Shown: positions 8,696 to 17,723, counted from the stretch's first letter. The stretch is DNA of 32,836 bases from Streptosporangiaceae bacterium (GCA_030039155.1 JASHQL010000269.1:1-32836), one strand, 5' to 3'. A program made the numbers and translations. Notes: generated by a model not told the origin, from the letters alone.

Positions 8696-10615
8696 ATGAC
8701 CGCTGGCGTCGATTTTGCCGAGTTCTCGCCGTACCCGCCGATCGCCGACTACGGGTTCCTGTCCGACTGCGAGGTGACCGCGCTCATCGCGCCGAGCGGC
8801 GCCATCGAGTGGATGTGCCTGCCCAGGATGGACAGCCCGAGCATCTTCGGCGCGCTGCTCGACCGGGACGCCGGCCGGTTCAGGTTCGGGCCCGAGGACA
8901 TGTCGGTGCCGGCCGACCGCAGGTACCTGCCCGGCACCATGGTGGTGGAGACGAGCTGGGACTGCGGCGAAGGCTGGATCGTGGTCCGCGACTGCCTGCT
9001 GATGGGGCCGTGGCGGCACGAGCACCCGGAGCGCAGCTCGCACACCAGGCCGCCGACCGACTACGACGCAGAGCACACGCTGCTGCGCACGGTCCGCTGC
9101 GTGAACGGGACCGTACAGCTGGTGATGGACTGCGAGCCAGTCTTCGAGTACGGCCAGGAGCGGGCGCGCTGGCAGCACACCGACCGCGGCTACCACCAGG
9201 CGATGATCCAGCCGGAGAGCGGCGACTTCCAGCTGACCCTGACCTCGGACATCAGGATCGGGCTCGAAGGACCGAGCGCACGGTCGAGGACGCTGCTGCA
9301 CGAGGGGGACACCAGGTTCTGCGCGCTGTCCTGGGGCCACATCCCGCCGCCCGACAACTACCGGGACGCCTACCGCCGCCAGGTGTGGACCGCGCATCAC
9401 TGGCAGCACTGGCTGGCCAGGGGCAGGTTCCCTGACCACCGCTGGCGCGGCTACCTGACCCGCAGCGCCCTCACGCTCAAGGGCCTCACGTTCGCGCCGA
9501 CCGGCGCGATCGCCGCCGCTGCTACCACCTCGCTGCCCGAGACGCCGGGCGGCGAGCGGAACTGGGATTACCGGTACAGCTGGATCAGGGACGCCACGTT
9601 CGCGCTATGGGGCCTGTTCACCCTCGGCTTCGAGTGGGAGGCCAACGACTACTTCGCGTTCCTCACCGAACTGGTCGAGCGGGACCGCGGCAACCTGCAG
9701 ATCGTGTACGGCATCGACGGCAGGTGCGACCTGACCGAGGAGACGCTCAAGCACCTGCACGGGTACCAGGGCGCCCAGCCGGTCAGGATCGGCAACGGCG
9801 CGTACTCGCAGCAGCAGAACGACGTGTGGGGCGTGGTGCTCGACTCGCTCTGGCTGCACACCAAGTCCAGGGACCGGCTGGACGAGCGGGTCTGGCAGAT
9901 GGCAAGGCACCAGGTCGAGCATGCGCTCGAGCACTGGCACGAGCCGGACCGCGGCATCTGGGAGGTGCGCGGCGAGCCGCAGCACTTCACCTCGTCTAAG
10001 CTCATGTGCTGGGTGGCGGTGGACCGTGGCGCCCGGCTGGCCAGGCTGCGCGAGGACCACGACGCCGCGCACCGGTGGCAGGAGGCGGCGGACGAGATCC
10101 ACGCCGACATCTGCGCCAACGCGCTTGACGACCGCGGCGTGTTCTGCCAGCACTACGGCACCACGGCGCTGGACGCCTCGCTGCTGCTGATGCCGCTGCT
10201 GCGGTTCCTGCCGGCGCACGACCCGCGGATCCGCGCCACCGTGCTCGCCATCGCCGACGAACTGACCGAGGACGGCCTGGTGCTGCGCTACAAGACCGAG
10301 TCGACCGACGACGGGCTGTCCGGGACCGAGGGCACGTTCACGATCTGCTCGTTCTGGCTGGTGTCGGCGCTGGCCGAGATCGGCGAGCACCGGCGGGCCA
10401 GGGACATGTGCGAGAAGATCCTGTCGCACGCCAGCCCGCTGCTGCTGTACGCGGAGGAGATCGACGCGCGGTCAGGCCGGCACCTCGGCAACTTCCCGCA
10501 GGCGTTCACCCACCTGGCGCTGATCAACGCGGTGATGCACGTGGTTGGCTATGAGGAGGAGGCGGCGCGGCAGGCGCTGGCCGGGGCCGCGGTGGTCCCG
10601 ACCACCGGCGACTAG
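8696..10615 (+). CDS. glycoside hydrolase family 15 (glucoamylase/trehalase-like)
   Basis: IADYGFLSDCEVTALIAPSGAIEWMCLPRMDSPSIFGALLD, ERNWDYRYSWIRDATFALWGL, EEIDARSGRHLGNFPQAFTHLALINA. Confidence 0.95.
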   Translation: MTAGVDFAEFSPYPPIADYGFLSDCEVTALIAPSGAIEWMCLPRMDSPSIFGALLDRDAGRFRFGPEDMSVPADRRYLPGTMVVETSWDCGEGWIVVRDCLLMGPWRHEHPERSSHTRPPTDYDAEHTLLRTVRCVNGTVQLVMDCEPVFEYGQERARWQHTDRGYHQAMIQPESGDFQLTLTSDIRIGLEGPSARSRTLLHEGDTRFCALSWGHIPPPDNYRDAYRRQVWTAHHWQHWLARGRFPDHRWRGYLTRSALTLKGLTFAPTGAIAAAATTSLPETPGGERNWDYRYSWIRDATFALWGLFTLGFEWEANDYFAFLTELVERDRGNLQIVYGIDGRCDLTEETLKHLHGYQGAQPVRIGNGAYSQQQNDVWGVVLDSLWLHTKSRDRLDERVWQMARHQVEHALEHWHEPDRGIWEVRGEPQHFTSSKLMCWVAVDRGARLARLREDHDAAHRWQEAADEIHADICANALDDRGVFCQHYGTTALDASLLLMPLLRFLPAHDPRIRATVLAIADELTEDGLVLRYKTESTDDGLSGTEGTFTICSFWLVSALAEIGEHRRARDMCEKILSHASPLLLYAEEIDARSGRHLGNFPQAFTHLALINAVMHVVGYEEEAARQALAGAAVVPTTGD

Positions 10616-10686
10616 CCAGGATCAGCCGCCAGCCAGGATCAGCCGCGCTAGCCAGGATCAGCCGCGCTAGCCAGGGTCAGCCGCCG
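10613..10686. repeat. ~19-bp direct tandem repeat, 4 copies, between convergent genes
   Basis: TAGCCAGGATCAGCCGC(c) / CAGCCAGGATCAGCCGCGC / TAGCCAGGATCAGCCGCGC / TAGCCAGGGTCAGCCGCCG. It includes both flanking stop codons (GH15 TAG 10613-10615; MTase TCA 10677-10679). Confidence 0.85.
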
Positions 10687-11369
10687 GCCTGGCCCCAGAC
10701 ATAGAGCCGCTCAGTCTGGTGCTCGGCCGGGTACGGCGGCCTGGCCAGCGCTCGGGTGATGCCGAAGCCGGCCTGCTCGGTCATCGACACCAGTTCGGTG
10801 AGCGACACCAGGCTCGCCCTGACCGTGACCGGCCGGCCGAACCAGTCCGCCGACTCGATCTCGCCGCTGCCGCCGTGCATGGCGATCAGCAGGCCGCCGC
10901 CGGGCGCGAGCACCCGGCGGAACTCGGCCAGCGCCAGCGGGATCTGCTCGCGCGGCAGGTGGATCACCGAGTACAGGGCCACGATGCCGGCCAGCGCGCC
11001 GTCGGCGGCCGGCAGCGCCCGCATGTCTGCCGCCCCGAACCTCAGGCCGGGCTGCCGGCGGCTGGCCTCGGCCACCGATGCGGGGGACAGGTCGACGCCG
11101 ACCGCGCGCAGGCCGCGGTCGGCCAGGTACCTGGTGACGTGCCCGGCGGCGCCGCAGCCGACGTCCCAGACCGCCGCCCCGGCGCCGAGTGCCGCCGCGA
11201 ACTCGTCCAGGAGTTCCCGGTCGGCGGGCTTGCCTGCCAGTTCGGCCGCGAACGCCGCCGCGTAGTCGGCAGCCACCGCGTCATAGGTGGCCCTGATGTC
11301 CGGCCACCGCCCGCCCGGCGGCGAACCCGGCGGCGGCCCCGGCTGTGGCGGCCCCGGCGGCTCGGTCAC
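10677..11369 (-). CDS. class I SAM-dependent methyltransferase
   Basis: YDAVAADYAAAF...VWDVGCGAAGHVTRYLADRGLRAVGVDLSPASV...EFRRVLAPGGGLLIAMHGG. Preferred GTG start at 11369 overlaps the upstream TGA (GTGA). ORF extends to 11381. Confidence 0.9.
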   Translation of the reverse strand: MTEPPGPPQPGPPPGSPPGGRWPDIRATYDAVAADYAAAFAAELAGKPADRELLDEFAAALGAGAAVWDVGCGAAGHVTRYLADRGLRAVGVDLSPASVAEASRRQPGLRFGAADMRALPAADGALAGIVALYSVIHLPREQIPLALAEFRRVLAPGGGLLIAMHGGSGEIESADWFGRPVTVRASLVSLTELVSMTEQAGFGITRALARPPYPAEHQTERLYVWGQAGG

Positions 11370-12235
11370 GACTCGCGCCACAGCGGCGCGGTCAGGCAGG
11401 TCGGCCCACCGTCGCCCTTCAGCGAGATCTCCGACCCGGCGTAGACGTGCACCTCGCAGCCGTGCCGCTGGAGCGCCAGCCGGGTCACCGGATTGCCGTC
11501 AAGCATGACGACGACGCCGGGCCGGACCGGCAGCACGTTGCACGCCATCGTCAGGTACTCCTGCTCAGGTACGGGAACGACGGCTACCTGCCGGTCTGCC
11601 AGTTCCTCCAGCAGCGCGACCGGGCAGAGCGGCGGGAAGACCACCGCCAGGTCGTCCGCGACCGGTGAGATGACCGACATCAGGTGCAGCACGTGCTCAG
11701 GTCCCTGGTCGTGCGGCAGGTCGACAGACCTGACCGTCACCTGGTCGGCCGCGAGGATGCCGGCGAGCTGGCCGACGCCGGCGGCGTTGGTCCGGTAGCT
11801 GCGCCCGACCAGCAGCGTCTGCTCGTCAAGCCAGCTGAAATCGCCGCCGTCGGCGTGCGCGGCGCCGGTGAGCCTGGCCCGCACCGGCACCCCGGCCGTC
11901 GCCATGGCCAGGCCGAGCAGCGGCGGCTCGGCCTGCCGCACCGGCTTGATCATCTGAAAGAGCACGGCGCCGCGGCCGAGTACCAGCCCTGGATCACGCA
12001 CGTAGGTTGCGTCCACCAGCTGGTCAGCGGCGGCCACCACGGTGACCTCGCAGCCGAGCCGGTCAAGCAGCTCGCAGAAGCCCTCGTGCTGCCGCAGCAG
12101 CGCCGCCGGTTCAGGCTGCCGCCAGCCGGCTCCGGCAAAGTCGCCGGAGACCGCAGGACGGCGGACAAGCACCCGGCGCAGCGGTGCCACCATCGAGCGG
12201 ACGCCGTACCGGCCATCCGCCGCGCCGGTCGTCAC
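11366..12235 (-). CDS. amidinotransferase-fold hydrolase (dimethylargininase/DDAH-like)
   Basis: RVLVRRP, ADGGDFSWLDEQTLLVGRSYRTN, EHVLHLMSVIS (His), NVLPVRPGVVVMLDGNPVTRLALQRHGCEVHV, GGPTCLTAPL (Cys). GTG start 12235 overlaps the permease TGA. Alternative ATG at 12193. Confidence 0.85.
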   Translation of the reverse strand: MTTGAADGRYGVRSMVAPLRRVLVRRPAVSGDFAGAGWRQPEPAALLRQHEGFCELLDRLGCEVTVVAAADQLVDATYVRDPGLVLGRGAVLFQMIKPVRQAEPPLLGLAMATAGVPVRARLTGAAHADGGDFSWLDEQTLLVGRSYRTNAAGVGQLAGILAADQVTVRSVDLPHDQGPEHVLHLMSVISPVADDLAVVFPPLCPVALLEELADRQVAVVPVPEQEYLTMACNVLPVRPGVVVMLDGNPVTRLALQRHGCEVHVYAGSEISLKGDGGPTCLTAPLWRES

Positions 12236-13764
12236 TCTCGCGAGCCAGTGGCAGCCAGGCTCTCTGTCGTGATCTCGATGCCGAGCAGGCCGCGCCGCCG
12301 CTTGCGCTCGCCGATCAGCCAGAACAGCAGGCCCAGCAGGATCATGACGCCGAGCGAGCCGAGCGTGACCCACTCGAAGAACGCGCGGGAGGTGTCCCAC
12401 GCGGTCTTGACCGAGTACGACTGGCCGAGCAGCTCGTTGATCGCGCCGGGCCACACCAGCGTGACGACGGTGACGACCACGAACGCCTCGGTGATGAGCA
12501 CGGCGGCCCAGGCACCGACCGGGCCGAACGGCACCCGGTATGGCCGCGGCGCGTCCGGGAACTTGCGCCGCAGCACGGTCAGCGCCGGGAAGATGAAGAA
12601 GTAGCTGAGCGTGGTGGTCGAGATGGTCAGCGCGAGCATCACCGAGAAGAAGCTGGCCAGGCTGCCCTTGGTGACCTCGAACACGAGCACGCACATGACC
12701 GAGGCGACGATGCCGGAGGACACATTCACCGCGATCGGCGTGCCGAACTTGGTGAACTTGCCCATCCAGGCGGGCGCCGCTCCGTCCAGCGCGGCGATCG
12801 CCTGGGTGCGGTCAGCGCCCTCGAGCCAGACCGAGCCGCTGCCGAGCAGCGTGATGATCACCAGGATGGCGAAGACCACGTCAAGCGCATGCGAGTGCAG
12901 CACGCCGGCCACCGCCGAATAGGCGTCAACGAACCCGCCCACGTTGGACAGCCCGGCGCTCGGGATGACCAGCACGATGCCGAGGATGACGAGGCCATAC
13001 AGCACCGCGGCGATCACGCCGGACCCGATGATCATCTTGGGCACGTCTCGCCTGGGGTTGCGCATCTCCTCCGATGCGCCGTTGGACAACTCGAAGCCCA
13101 CCCACAAGAACACCAGGATGCCGATCGCGGTCAGGAACCCGTTGATCGACGGGGCAAGATCGCCAGCGGTGGACGCGCCCGCCGGGCGGCCGCGGGAGAC
13201 CAGGAACGCGATGAACAGCACCGTGAAGATGGCCACGACGGCGATCTTCACGAACGTGCCGATGTTCGGGCCCCACTTGCCGATCCTGAACGCCACGATG
13301 GCGATGGCCACGGTGACCCAGGTGAATGCAAGCCCGACCACGATCTCCCAGGTCGTGCTCATCGGCTTGGACAGCACGAACTCGTTGAGCGTCGCGATCG
13401 TCGCGGCGGTCAGCGAGCCGCCCACCCACAGCGGGTTGGACAGCCAGTACAAGATCGCGGTGACCGCGCCGGCGGCGCGGCCGAACGACAGCCTGGCCCA
13501 CTCGTAAGGCCCGCCCTCGACCGGGAACGCCGAGCCGAGTTCCGCGGTCAGCATCCCGTACGGGATCAGGAACAGCACCAGCGAGATCAGCAGCCAGGTG
13601 ATGGCCTGCGCGCCGGCCTCGGCGGCCGCGGCCACGCTGTCCAGGCCGACGATCGCGCAGGCGGTGAACAGCACCAGGTCCAGGCGCCCGAGCACGCGGC
13701 GCAGCTTTGCCTTCTGGGTCGAGACGAGAGTTCCGTCGCCGACGGATGCGGCTCGTGTGGCCAT
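12232..13764 (-). CDS. APC superfamily amino-acid permease
   Basis: 510 aa polytopic protein: RRVLGRLDLVLFTACAIVGLDSVAAAAEAGAQAITWLLISLVLFLIPYGMLTAELGSAFPVEGGPYEWARLSFG; ~12 hydrophobic segments. Confidence 0.93.
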   Translation of the reverse strand: MATRAASVGDGTLVSTQKAKLRRVLGRLDLVLFTACAIVGLDSVAAAAEAGAQAITWLLISLVLFLIPYGMLTAELGSAFPVEGGPYEWARLSFGRAAGAVTAILYWLSNPLWVGGSLTAATIATLNEFVLSKPMSTTWEIVVGLAFTWVTVAIAIVAFRIGKWGPNIGTFVKIAVVAIFTVLFIAFLVSRGRPAGASTAGDLAPSINGFLTAIGILVFLWVGFELSNGASEEMRNPRRDVPKMIIGSGVIAAVLYGLVILGIVLVIPSAGLSNVGGFVDAYSAVAGVLHSHALDVVFAILVIITLLGSGSVWLEGADRTQAIAALDGAAPAWMGKFTKFGTPIAVNVSSGIVASVMCVLVFEVTKGSLASFFSVMLALTISTTTLSYFFIFPALTVLRRKFPDAPRPYRVPFGPVGAWAAVLITEAFVVVTVVTLVWPGAINELLGQSYSVKTAWDTSRAFFEWVTLGSLGVMILLGLLFWLIGERKRRRGLLGIEITTESLAATGSRE

Positions 13765-13809
13765 CGCAACTCCTGGTTCGCCGTAACCTTTGCTGCAATC
13801 TATTTCGGC

Positions 13810-13824
13810 GCCGGCTTCGCCGGC
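13810..13824 (-). terminator. short GC-rich hairpin between ybaK-like gene and permease gene
   Basis: GCCGGC-ttc-GCCGGC. No clear T-tract. Confidence 0.3.
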
Positions 13825-13855
13825 TAGGCCCGGCAGCCGCGAAAGTAGCGGAGGG

Positions 13856-14344
13856 CTAGTGGCCCGGCCGGGCGATCGGCGCGGTGATCGCCGAGGTCAC
13901 CGCGACGAGGTCGGCGGGGGCCAGTTCGATCTCCAGTCCGCGCTGCCCGGCGCTGCAGAACACGGTCGGCTGGCCGGCCGCCGAGGCGTCGAGGACAACC
14001 GGCAGCGGCCTGCGCTGGCCGACCGGGGAGATGCCGCCGGTCACATAACCGGTAGCGCGCTCGGCAGCGGCCGGATCGGCGAGCGCCGCCTTCTTCCCGC
14101 CGACCGCGGCGGCCAGCGCCTTGAGGTCAAGGCTCGCCGCGACCGGCAGCACCGCGACGGCAAGCCGGCCGCCATCCACCGCGACGATCAGCGTCTTGAA
14201 CACCCGCTCCGGCGGGACGCCGAGCGCCTCGCTGGCCTCCAGCCCGTAGGAGTGGTGCCGCGGGTCGTGCGGGTAGCTGTGCACGGTATGCGCGACGCCC
14301 CGGCTCGCGAGCAGTTCGGTAGCACGGGTTCCGCGGCCTGGCAT
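13856..14344 (-). CDS. ybaK: YbaK/EbsC family aminoacyl-tRNA deacylase (Cys-tRNA(Pro)-type)
   Basis: TRATELLASRGVAHTVHSYPHDP...ERVFKTLIVAVDGGRLAVAVLPV...KKAALADPAAAERATGYVTGGISPVGQRRPLPVVLD. Confidence 0.92.
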   Translation of the reverse strand: MPGRGTRATELLASRGVAHTVHSYPHDPRHHSYGLEASEALGVPPERVFKTLIVAVDGGRLAVAVLPVAASLDLKALAAAVGGKKAALADPAAAERATGYVTGGISPVGQRRPLPVVLDASAAGQPTVFCSAGQRGLEIELAPADLVAVTSAITAPIARPGH

Positions 14345-14442
14345 GGCCGCCAGGATAAGCCTCTGGCGTCGCACGGGGCTGGCGAGGATGCTGGGGTCTT
14401 GCAGAACGGCGCTGCCAACACCTCAGCGAAGGAGCTTGCTTC

Positions 14443-15249
14443 ATGCCCACCGTGCACGCAAACGGCATCGATATGTACTACGAGGTCCAGGGCTCGGGCG
14501 AGCCGCTCGTGCTGATCCCCTATACCTCGGCTGACCAGGCTTGCTATGCGTTCCAGGTGGCGGATTACGCCAACCACTTCAGCTGCTACAGCGTCGACCT
14601 GCGCGGGGCCGGCCTGACCGACAAGCCGGACGGCGAGTACACCACCGAGCTGTACGCCGATGACATCTCTGCCTTCATGCAGGCGGTCGGCATCGAGCGC
14701 GCGCACGTCAGCGGCGTCTCGCTCGGCGGCGCGATCGGGATGTGGCTGGCCGGCAAGCATCCGGAGCAGGTGAAGTCGCTGTCGCTGCACAGCGCGTGGC
14801 ACGCGACCGACGAGTACCTGCGCGCCTCGGTGAACAGCTGGCGGATCATGGCCGAGGGCCTCGGCAACATCCCCGACGTGGTGATCTCCGGCATCTTCCT
14901 GTGCTGCTTCACCCCGGAGATGTACGAAAGCCGGCCTGACTACCTGCAGTCGCTTGCCGACTTCGTGCGCAGCAGGCCGGTGCAGCCGGTTGACGCGTTC
15001 ATGCGGCAGACCGACGCGGTGCTGGCACACGACGCCACCAGCGTGCTCGGCGCGATCACCGCGCCCACGCTGATCACCTTCGGCCGGCATGACTTCGTCT
15101 GCTCCACCAGGTTCGCGGCACCGCTGCAGGGCAACATCGCCAATACCGAGCTGGTGATCTTCGAGGACTGCGCGCACGCCGCGATCTACGAGAACGTCGA
15201 GGAGTTCAACTCCAGGACGCTGCAGTTCCTGCAGCATCACTCCGGCTAG
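14443..15249 (+). CDS. alpha/beta hydrolase
   Basis: YYEVQGSGEPLVLIPY...HVSGVSLGGAIGMWLAGKHPEQV (GxSxG) ...TLITFGRHDFVCS. SD gaaggag upstream. Confidence 0.92.
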   Translation: MPTVHANGIDMYYEVQGSGEPLVLIPYTSADQACYAFQVADYANHFSCYSVDLRGAGLTDKPDGEYTTELYADDISAFMQAVGIERAHVSGVSLGGAIGMWLAGKHPEQVKSLSLHSAWHATDEYLRASVNSWRIMAEGLGNIPDVVISGIFLCCFTPEMYESRPDYLQSLADFVRSRPVQPVDAFMRQTDAVLAHDATSVLGAITAPTLITFGRHDFVCSTRFAAPLQGNIANTELVIFEDCAHAAIYENVEEFNSRTLQFLQHHSG

Positions 15250-15294
15250 CCACCGGGGCCGGCCGCCGCACCGCCGGCTTTGCAAGACTGAACC

Positions 15295-16332
15295 GTGCCG
15301 AGGTGGATCCTGCATGTGGATCTCGACCAGTTCATCGCTGCGGTCGAGATCCTGCGCAGGCCTGAGCTGCGCGGCCTGCCGGTCGTGGTCGGCGGCGACG
15401 GCGACCCGGCGAAACGCGGCGTGGTGGCCACCGCGTCGTACGAGGCGCGCCAGCACGGCGTGCATTCCGGCCTGCCGATGCGGACCGCCGCCAGGCGGTG
15501 CCCGGACGCGGTCTTCCTGCCGTCCGACCGCGCCGCCTATGAAGCCGCCTCCGACGAGGTGATGACGGCGCTGCGCGGTCTTGGCTACGTCACCGAGGTG
15601 ATGGGCTGGGACGAGGCATTCGTCGCGGTCGATGCGGACGACCCTGAGGCGGTGGCCAGGCAGATCCAGCAGCACATCAGGGCGGCCACCGAGCTCGACT
15701 GCTCGGTCGGCATCGGGCAGAACCGGCTGCAGGCCAAGCTCGCCACCGACTTCGGCAAGCCGGCCGGGGTCTTCAGGCTCACCCACGACAGCTGGTTCCC
15801 GGTGCTCGGCGGCAAGCCGACAGGCGCGCTGTGGGGCATCGGCGGCAAGACCGAGCGCAAGCTCTCCGAGCTCGGCATCCACACGGTCGCCGAGCTGGCG
15901 GCCGCCGACATCGCCGTGGTTGCCGGGCGGTTCGGCCCGACGATCGGCCCCTGGCTGGTGCAGACCGGCCGCGGGCTTGGCTCAACCGAGGTGTCCGCCG
16001 AGCCGTACCTGCCGCGGTCACGCAGCCGCGAGATCACCTTCCAGCAGAATCTTGCCGACTGGTCGCAGGTCCGCGAGCAGGTCGTGCTGCTGGCCGGGCA
16101 GGTCACCCGCGACGTCGAAGAGGAGCACCGGCCGGCCATCAGGGTCGTGGTGAAGGTCAGGTACGCGCCGTTCTTTACCAGCACGCACGGCCACGCGCTG
16201 GCCGAGCCGACCAGCGACGGCGAGCTGATCGCGGCCGCCGCGCTGGCCGCGCTCGGTAAGTTCACCGACCGCAGGCCGGTTCGGCTGCTCGGCGTCCGCG
16301 CCGAGTTCGCCGACCCGTATGAAGATCGCTAG
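15295..16332 (+). CDS. dinB2: Y-family DNA polymerase, DinB2-like (Pol IV family)
   Basis: ILHVDLDQFIAAVEILRRPELRGLPVVVGG...SYEARQHGVHSGLPMRTAARRCPDAVFLP...EVMGWDEAFVAV...SVGIGQNRLQAKLATDFGKPAGV. WDEA instead of SIDEA, Ile at the steric-gate position. Confidence 0.9.
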   Translation: MPRWILHVDLDQFIAAVEILRRPELRGLPVVVGGDGDPAKRGVVATASYEARQHGVHSGLPMRTAARRCPDAVFLPSDRAAYEAASDEVMTALRGLGYVTEVMGWDEAFVAVDADDPEAVARQIQQHIRAATELDCSVGIGQNRLQAKLATDFGKPAGVFRLTHDSWFPVLGGKPTGALWGIGGKTERKLSELGIHTVAELAAADIAVVAGRFGPTIGPWLVQTGRGLGSTEVSAEPYLPRSRSREITFQQNLADWSQVREQVVLLAGQVTRDVEEEHRPAIRVVVKVRYAPFFTSTHGHALAEPTSDGELIAAAALAALGKFTDRRPVRLLGVRAEFADPYEDR

Positions 16333-17624
16333 ACCGTCGCCGCCTGGCCCGCGCCGTACTGGTCCGCGCCGTCCCGGCAGGCGCCGTCCTGGCCTGCGCC
16401 GTCACCGGCCGCTGGCGGCGGCGGAGCGCCCACCCTGACCGCCAGCTCGCGCAGCGAATCGGGCACCGGTTCGGCGATCGCCAGCAGCTCGGCGATGACC
16501 TGCCGCACCCGGCCGGTGTCGCTGAACCGTCCTGACTGCACGGCCTCCGCCCGCAGCAGCGCGGTCACCGCCTCGCTGACCTGCCGGCGCTGCGCGTGCG
16601 CCCTGGCCACGTCGATGAGCATCCTGGCGTGCCGGCTCGGCGAAAGTCCCGCGGTGCTGATGGCGGCGCTGGCTCGCAGCGCGTGCCCGGCGTCGCCGAG
16701 GTCGACGCTGACCGCGATCTCATACAGCGCGACCTGCTGGCAGCCGAACTCCGGCGCGCCGTTCGCCTGGTGGTCGCCGAGCCTGGCGGCCAGGTGGCGG
16801 GCCCTGGCCAGATGGCCATAGGCGGCCGACGCGTGGTTGGTCCGGGCGGCGGCGGCCGCGCGCAGCAGCGTGAGCCCGCCGCACAGCGCGATCGCGTCCG
16901 GATCGCCGAGCTCGGCCAGGCTGCGCAGGGCCGCCGCGGCGGTCCTTGCCGTTTCCTCGGCCAGCAGGTAGCGGCGGGCGTCGAGGAAGACCGACGCGAG
17001 CCGGTAAGCACCGGCAGCGACCAGCAGCAGGTTCCCGGCTCGTTCGGCGGCCGCCATCGCCCGGTCGGCGGCGATCCACGCCGCGTCGCACCTGCCGAGC
17101 TTGGCAAGCGCCGCGGAACACGCCTGGTACGCCACGGCCATCAGCTCGCAGACGTCGGCCTGCTGGCTGTCGGGCACGTTCCTGGCCGCGGCCTCGAGCC
17201 CTGGCAGCAGGTCGCCGAGCACGTCGGCCAGCTCGTCGTACCTGGCGGTCCTGGCCAGGGCGCAGGCGCGGTCGGTGCCGGCCCGCAATTGCGCCAACGA
17301 GGGCGGCGCGACCTCGCCGAGCATCGCGGACAGGGCGTGCGCACCGGACAGCACCACCAGCAGGCGATCGCTGTCGCCAGCCGGCTGGCGAGCGGCGGGC
17401 TCCGGGTTTCCTGCGGTCAGCTCGGCCAGCGGCAGCTCGAGCGCGTCGGCAAGGGTTTTCAGCACAGACAGCCGGTCCACCGGCTGGACGCCGCGCTCCA
17501 CCTGCGAGAGCCAGGACACCGGCCGGTCCAGCAGCGCCGCGAGCTCAGGCTGGGACAGCCCGTGCCGCCGCCGCTCCTGGGCGATCCGCCTGCCGAGCAC
17601 AAGCTGGTACTCCGCCGCATTCAC
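16329..17624 (-). CDS. XRE-family helix-turn-helix regulator with C-terminal TPR-like region
   Basis: LGRRIAQERRRHGLSQPELAALLDRPVSWLSQVERGVQPVDRLSVLKTLADALEL (HTH_3), followed by a helical Ala/Leu-rich region. Confidence 0.9.
   Translation of the reverse strand: MNAAEYQLVLGRRIAQERRRHGLSQPELAALLDRPVSWLSQVERGVQPVDRLSVLKTLADALELPLAELTAGNPEPAARQPAGDSDRLLVVLSGAHALSAMLGEVAPPSLAQLRAGTDRACALARTARYDELADVLGDLLPGLEAAARNVPDSQQADVCELMAVAYQACSAALAKLGRCDAAWIAADRAMAAAERAGNLLLVAAGAYRLASVFLDARRYLLAEETARTAAAALRSLAELGDPDAIALCGGLTLLRAAAAARTNHASAAYGHLARARHLAARLGDHQANGAPEFGCQQVALYEIAVSVDLGDAGHALRASAAISTAGLSPSRHARMLIDVARAHAQRRQVSEAVTALLRAEAVQSGRFSDTGRVRQVIAELLAIAEPVPDSLRELAVRVGAPPPPAAGDGAGQDGACRDGADQYGAGQAATV
16345..16404. 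repeat. 15-bp tandem repeat, 4 copies, in the regulator C-terminus
   Basis: tggcccgcgccgtac / tggtccgcgccgtcc / cggcaggcgccgtcc / tggcctgcgccgtca, encoding DGAGQ-DGACR-DGADQ-YGAGQ on the minus strand. Confidence 0.8.
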
Positions 17625-17723
17625 CGGGATGCCGCCTGAGCGCGTGTCCAGGGCATACCGCTACTCCCGATTTGCCTGGCGCATTTTGGCCCGTGAACCT
17701 GATGCACAACGAGAATTGCACGC

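Noticed and set aside
10613-10686. CRISPR-like repeat array
   Set aside because: Units are contiguous 19-bp tandem copies with no spacers and no cas genes nearby.
12184-13827. 547-aa + strand ORF antisense to the permease
   Set aside because: His/Asp/Gln/Arg-rich shadow of a hydrophobic minus-strand protein; typical GC artefact.
14188-15882. 564-aa - strand ORF antisense to the hydrolase and dinB2
   Set aside because: Shadow ORF spanning two well-supported + strand genes and their intergenic gap.
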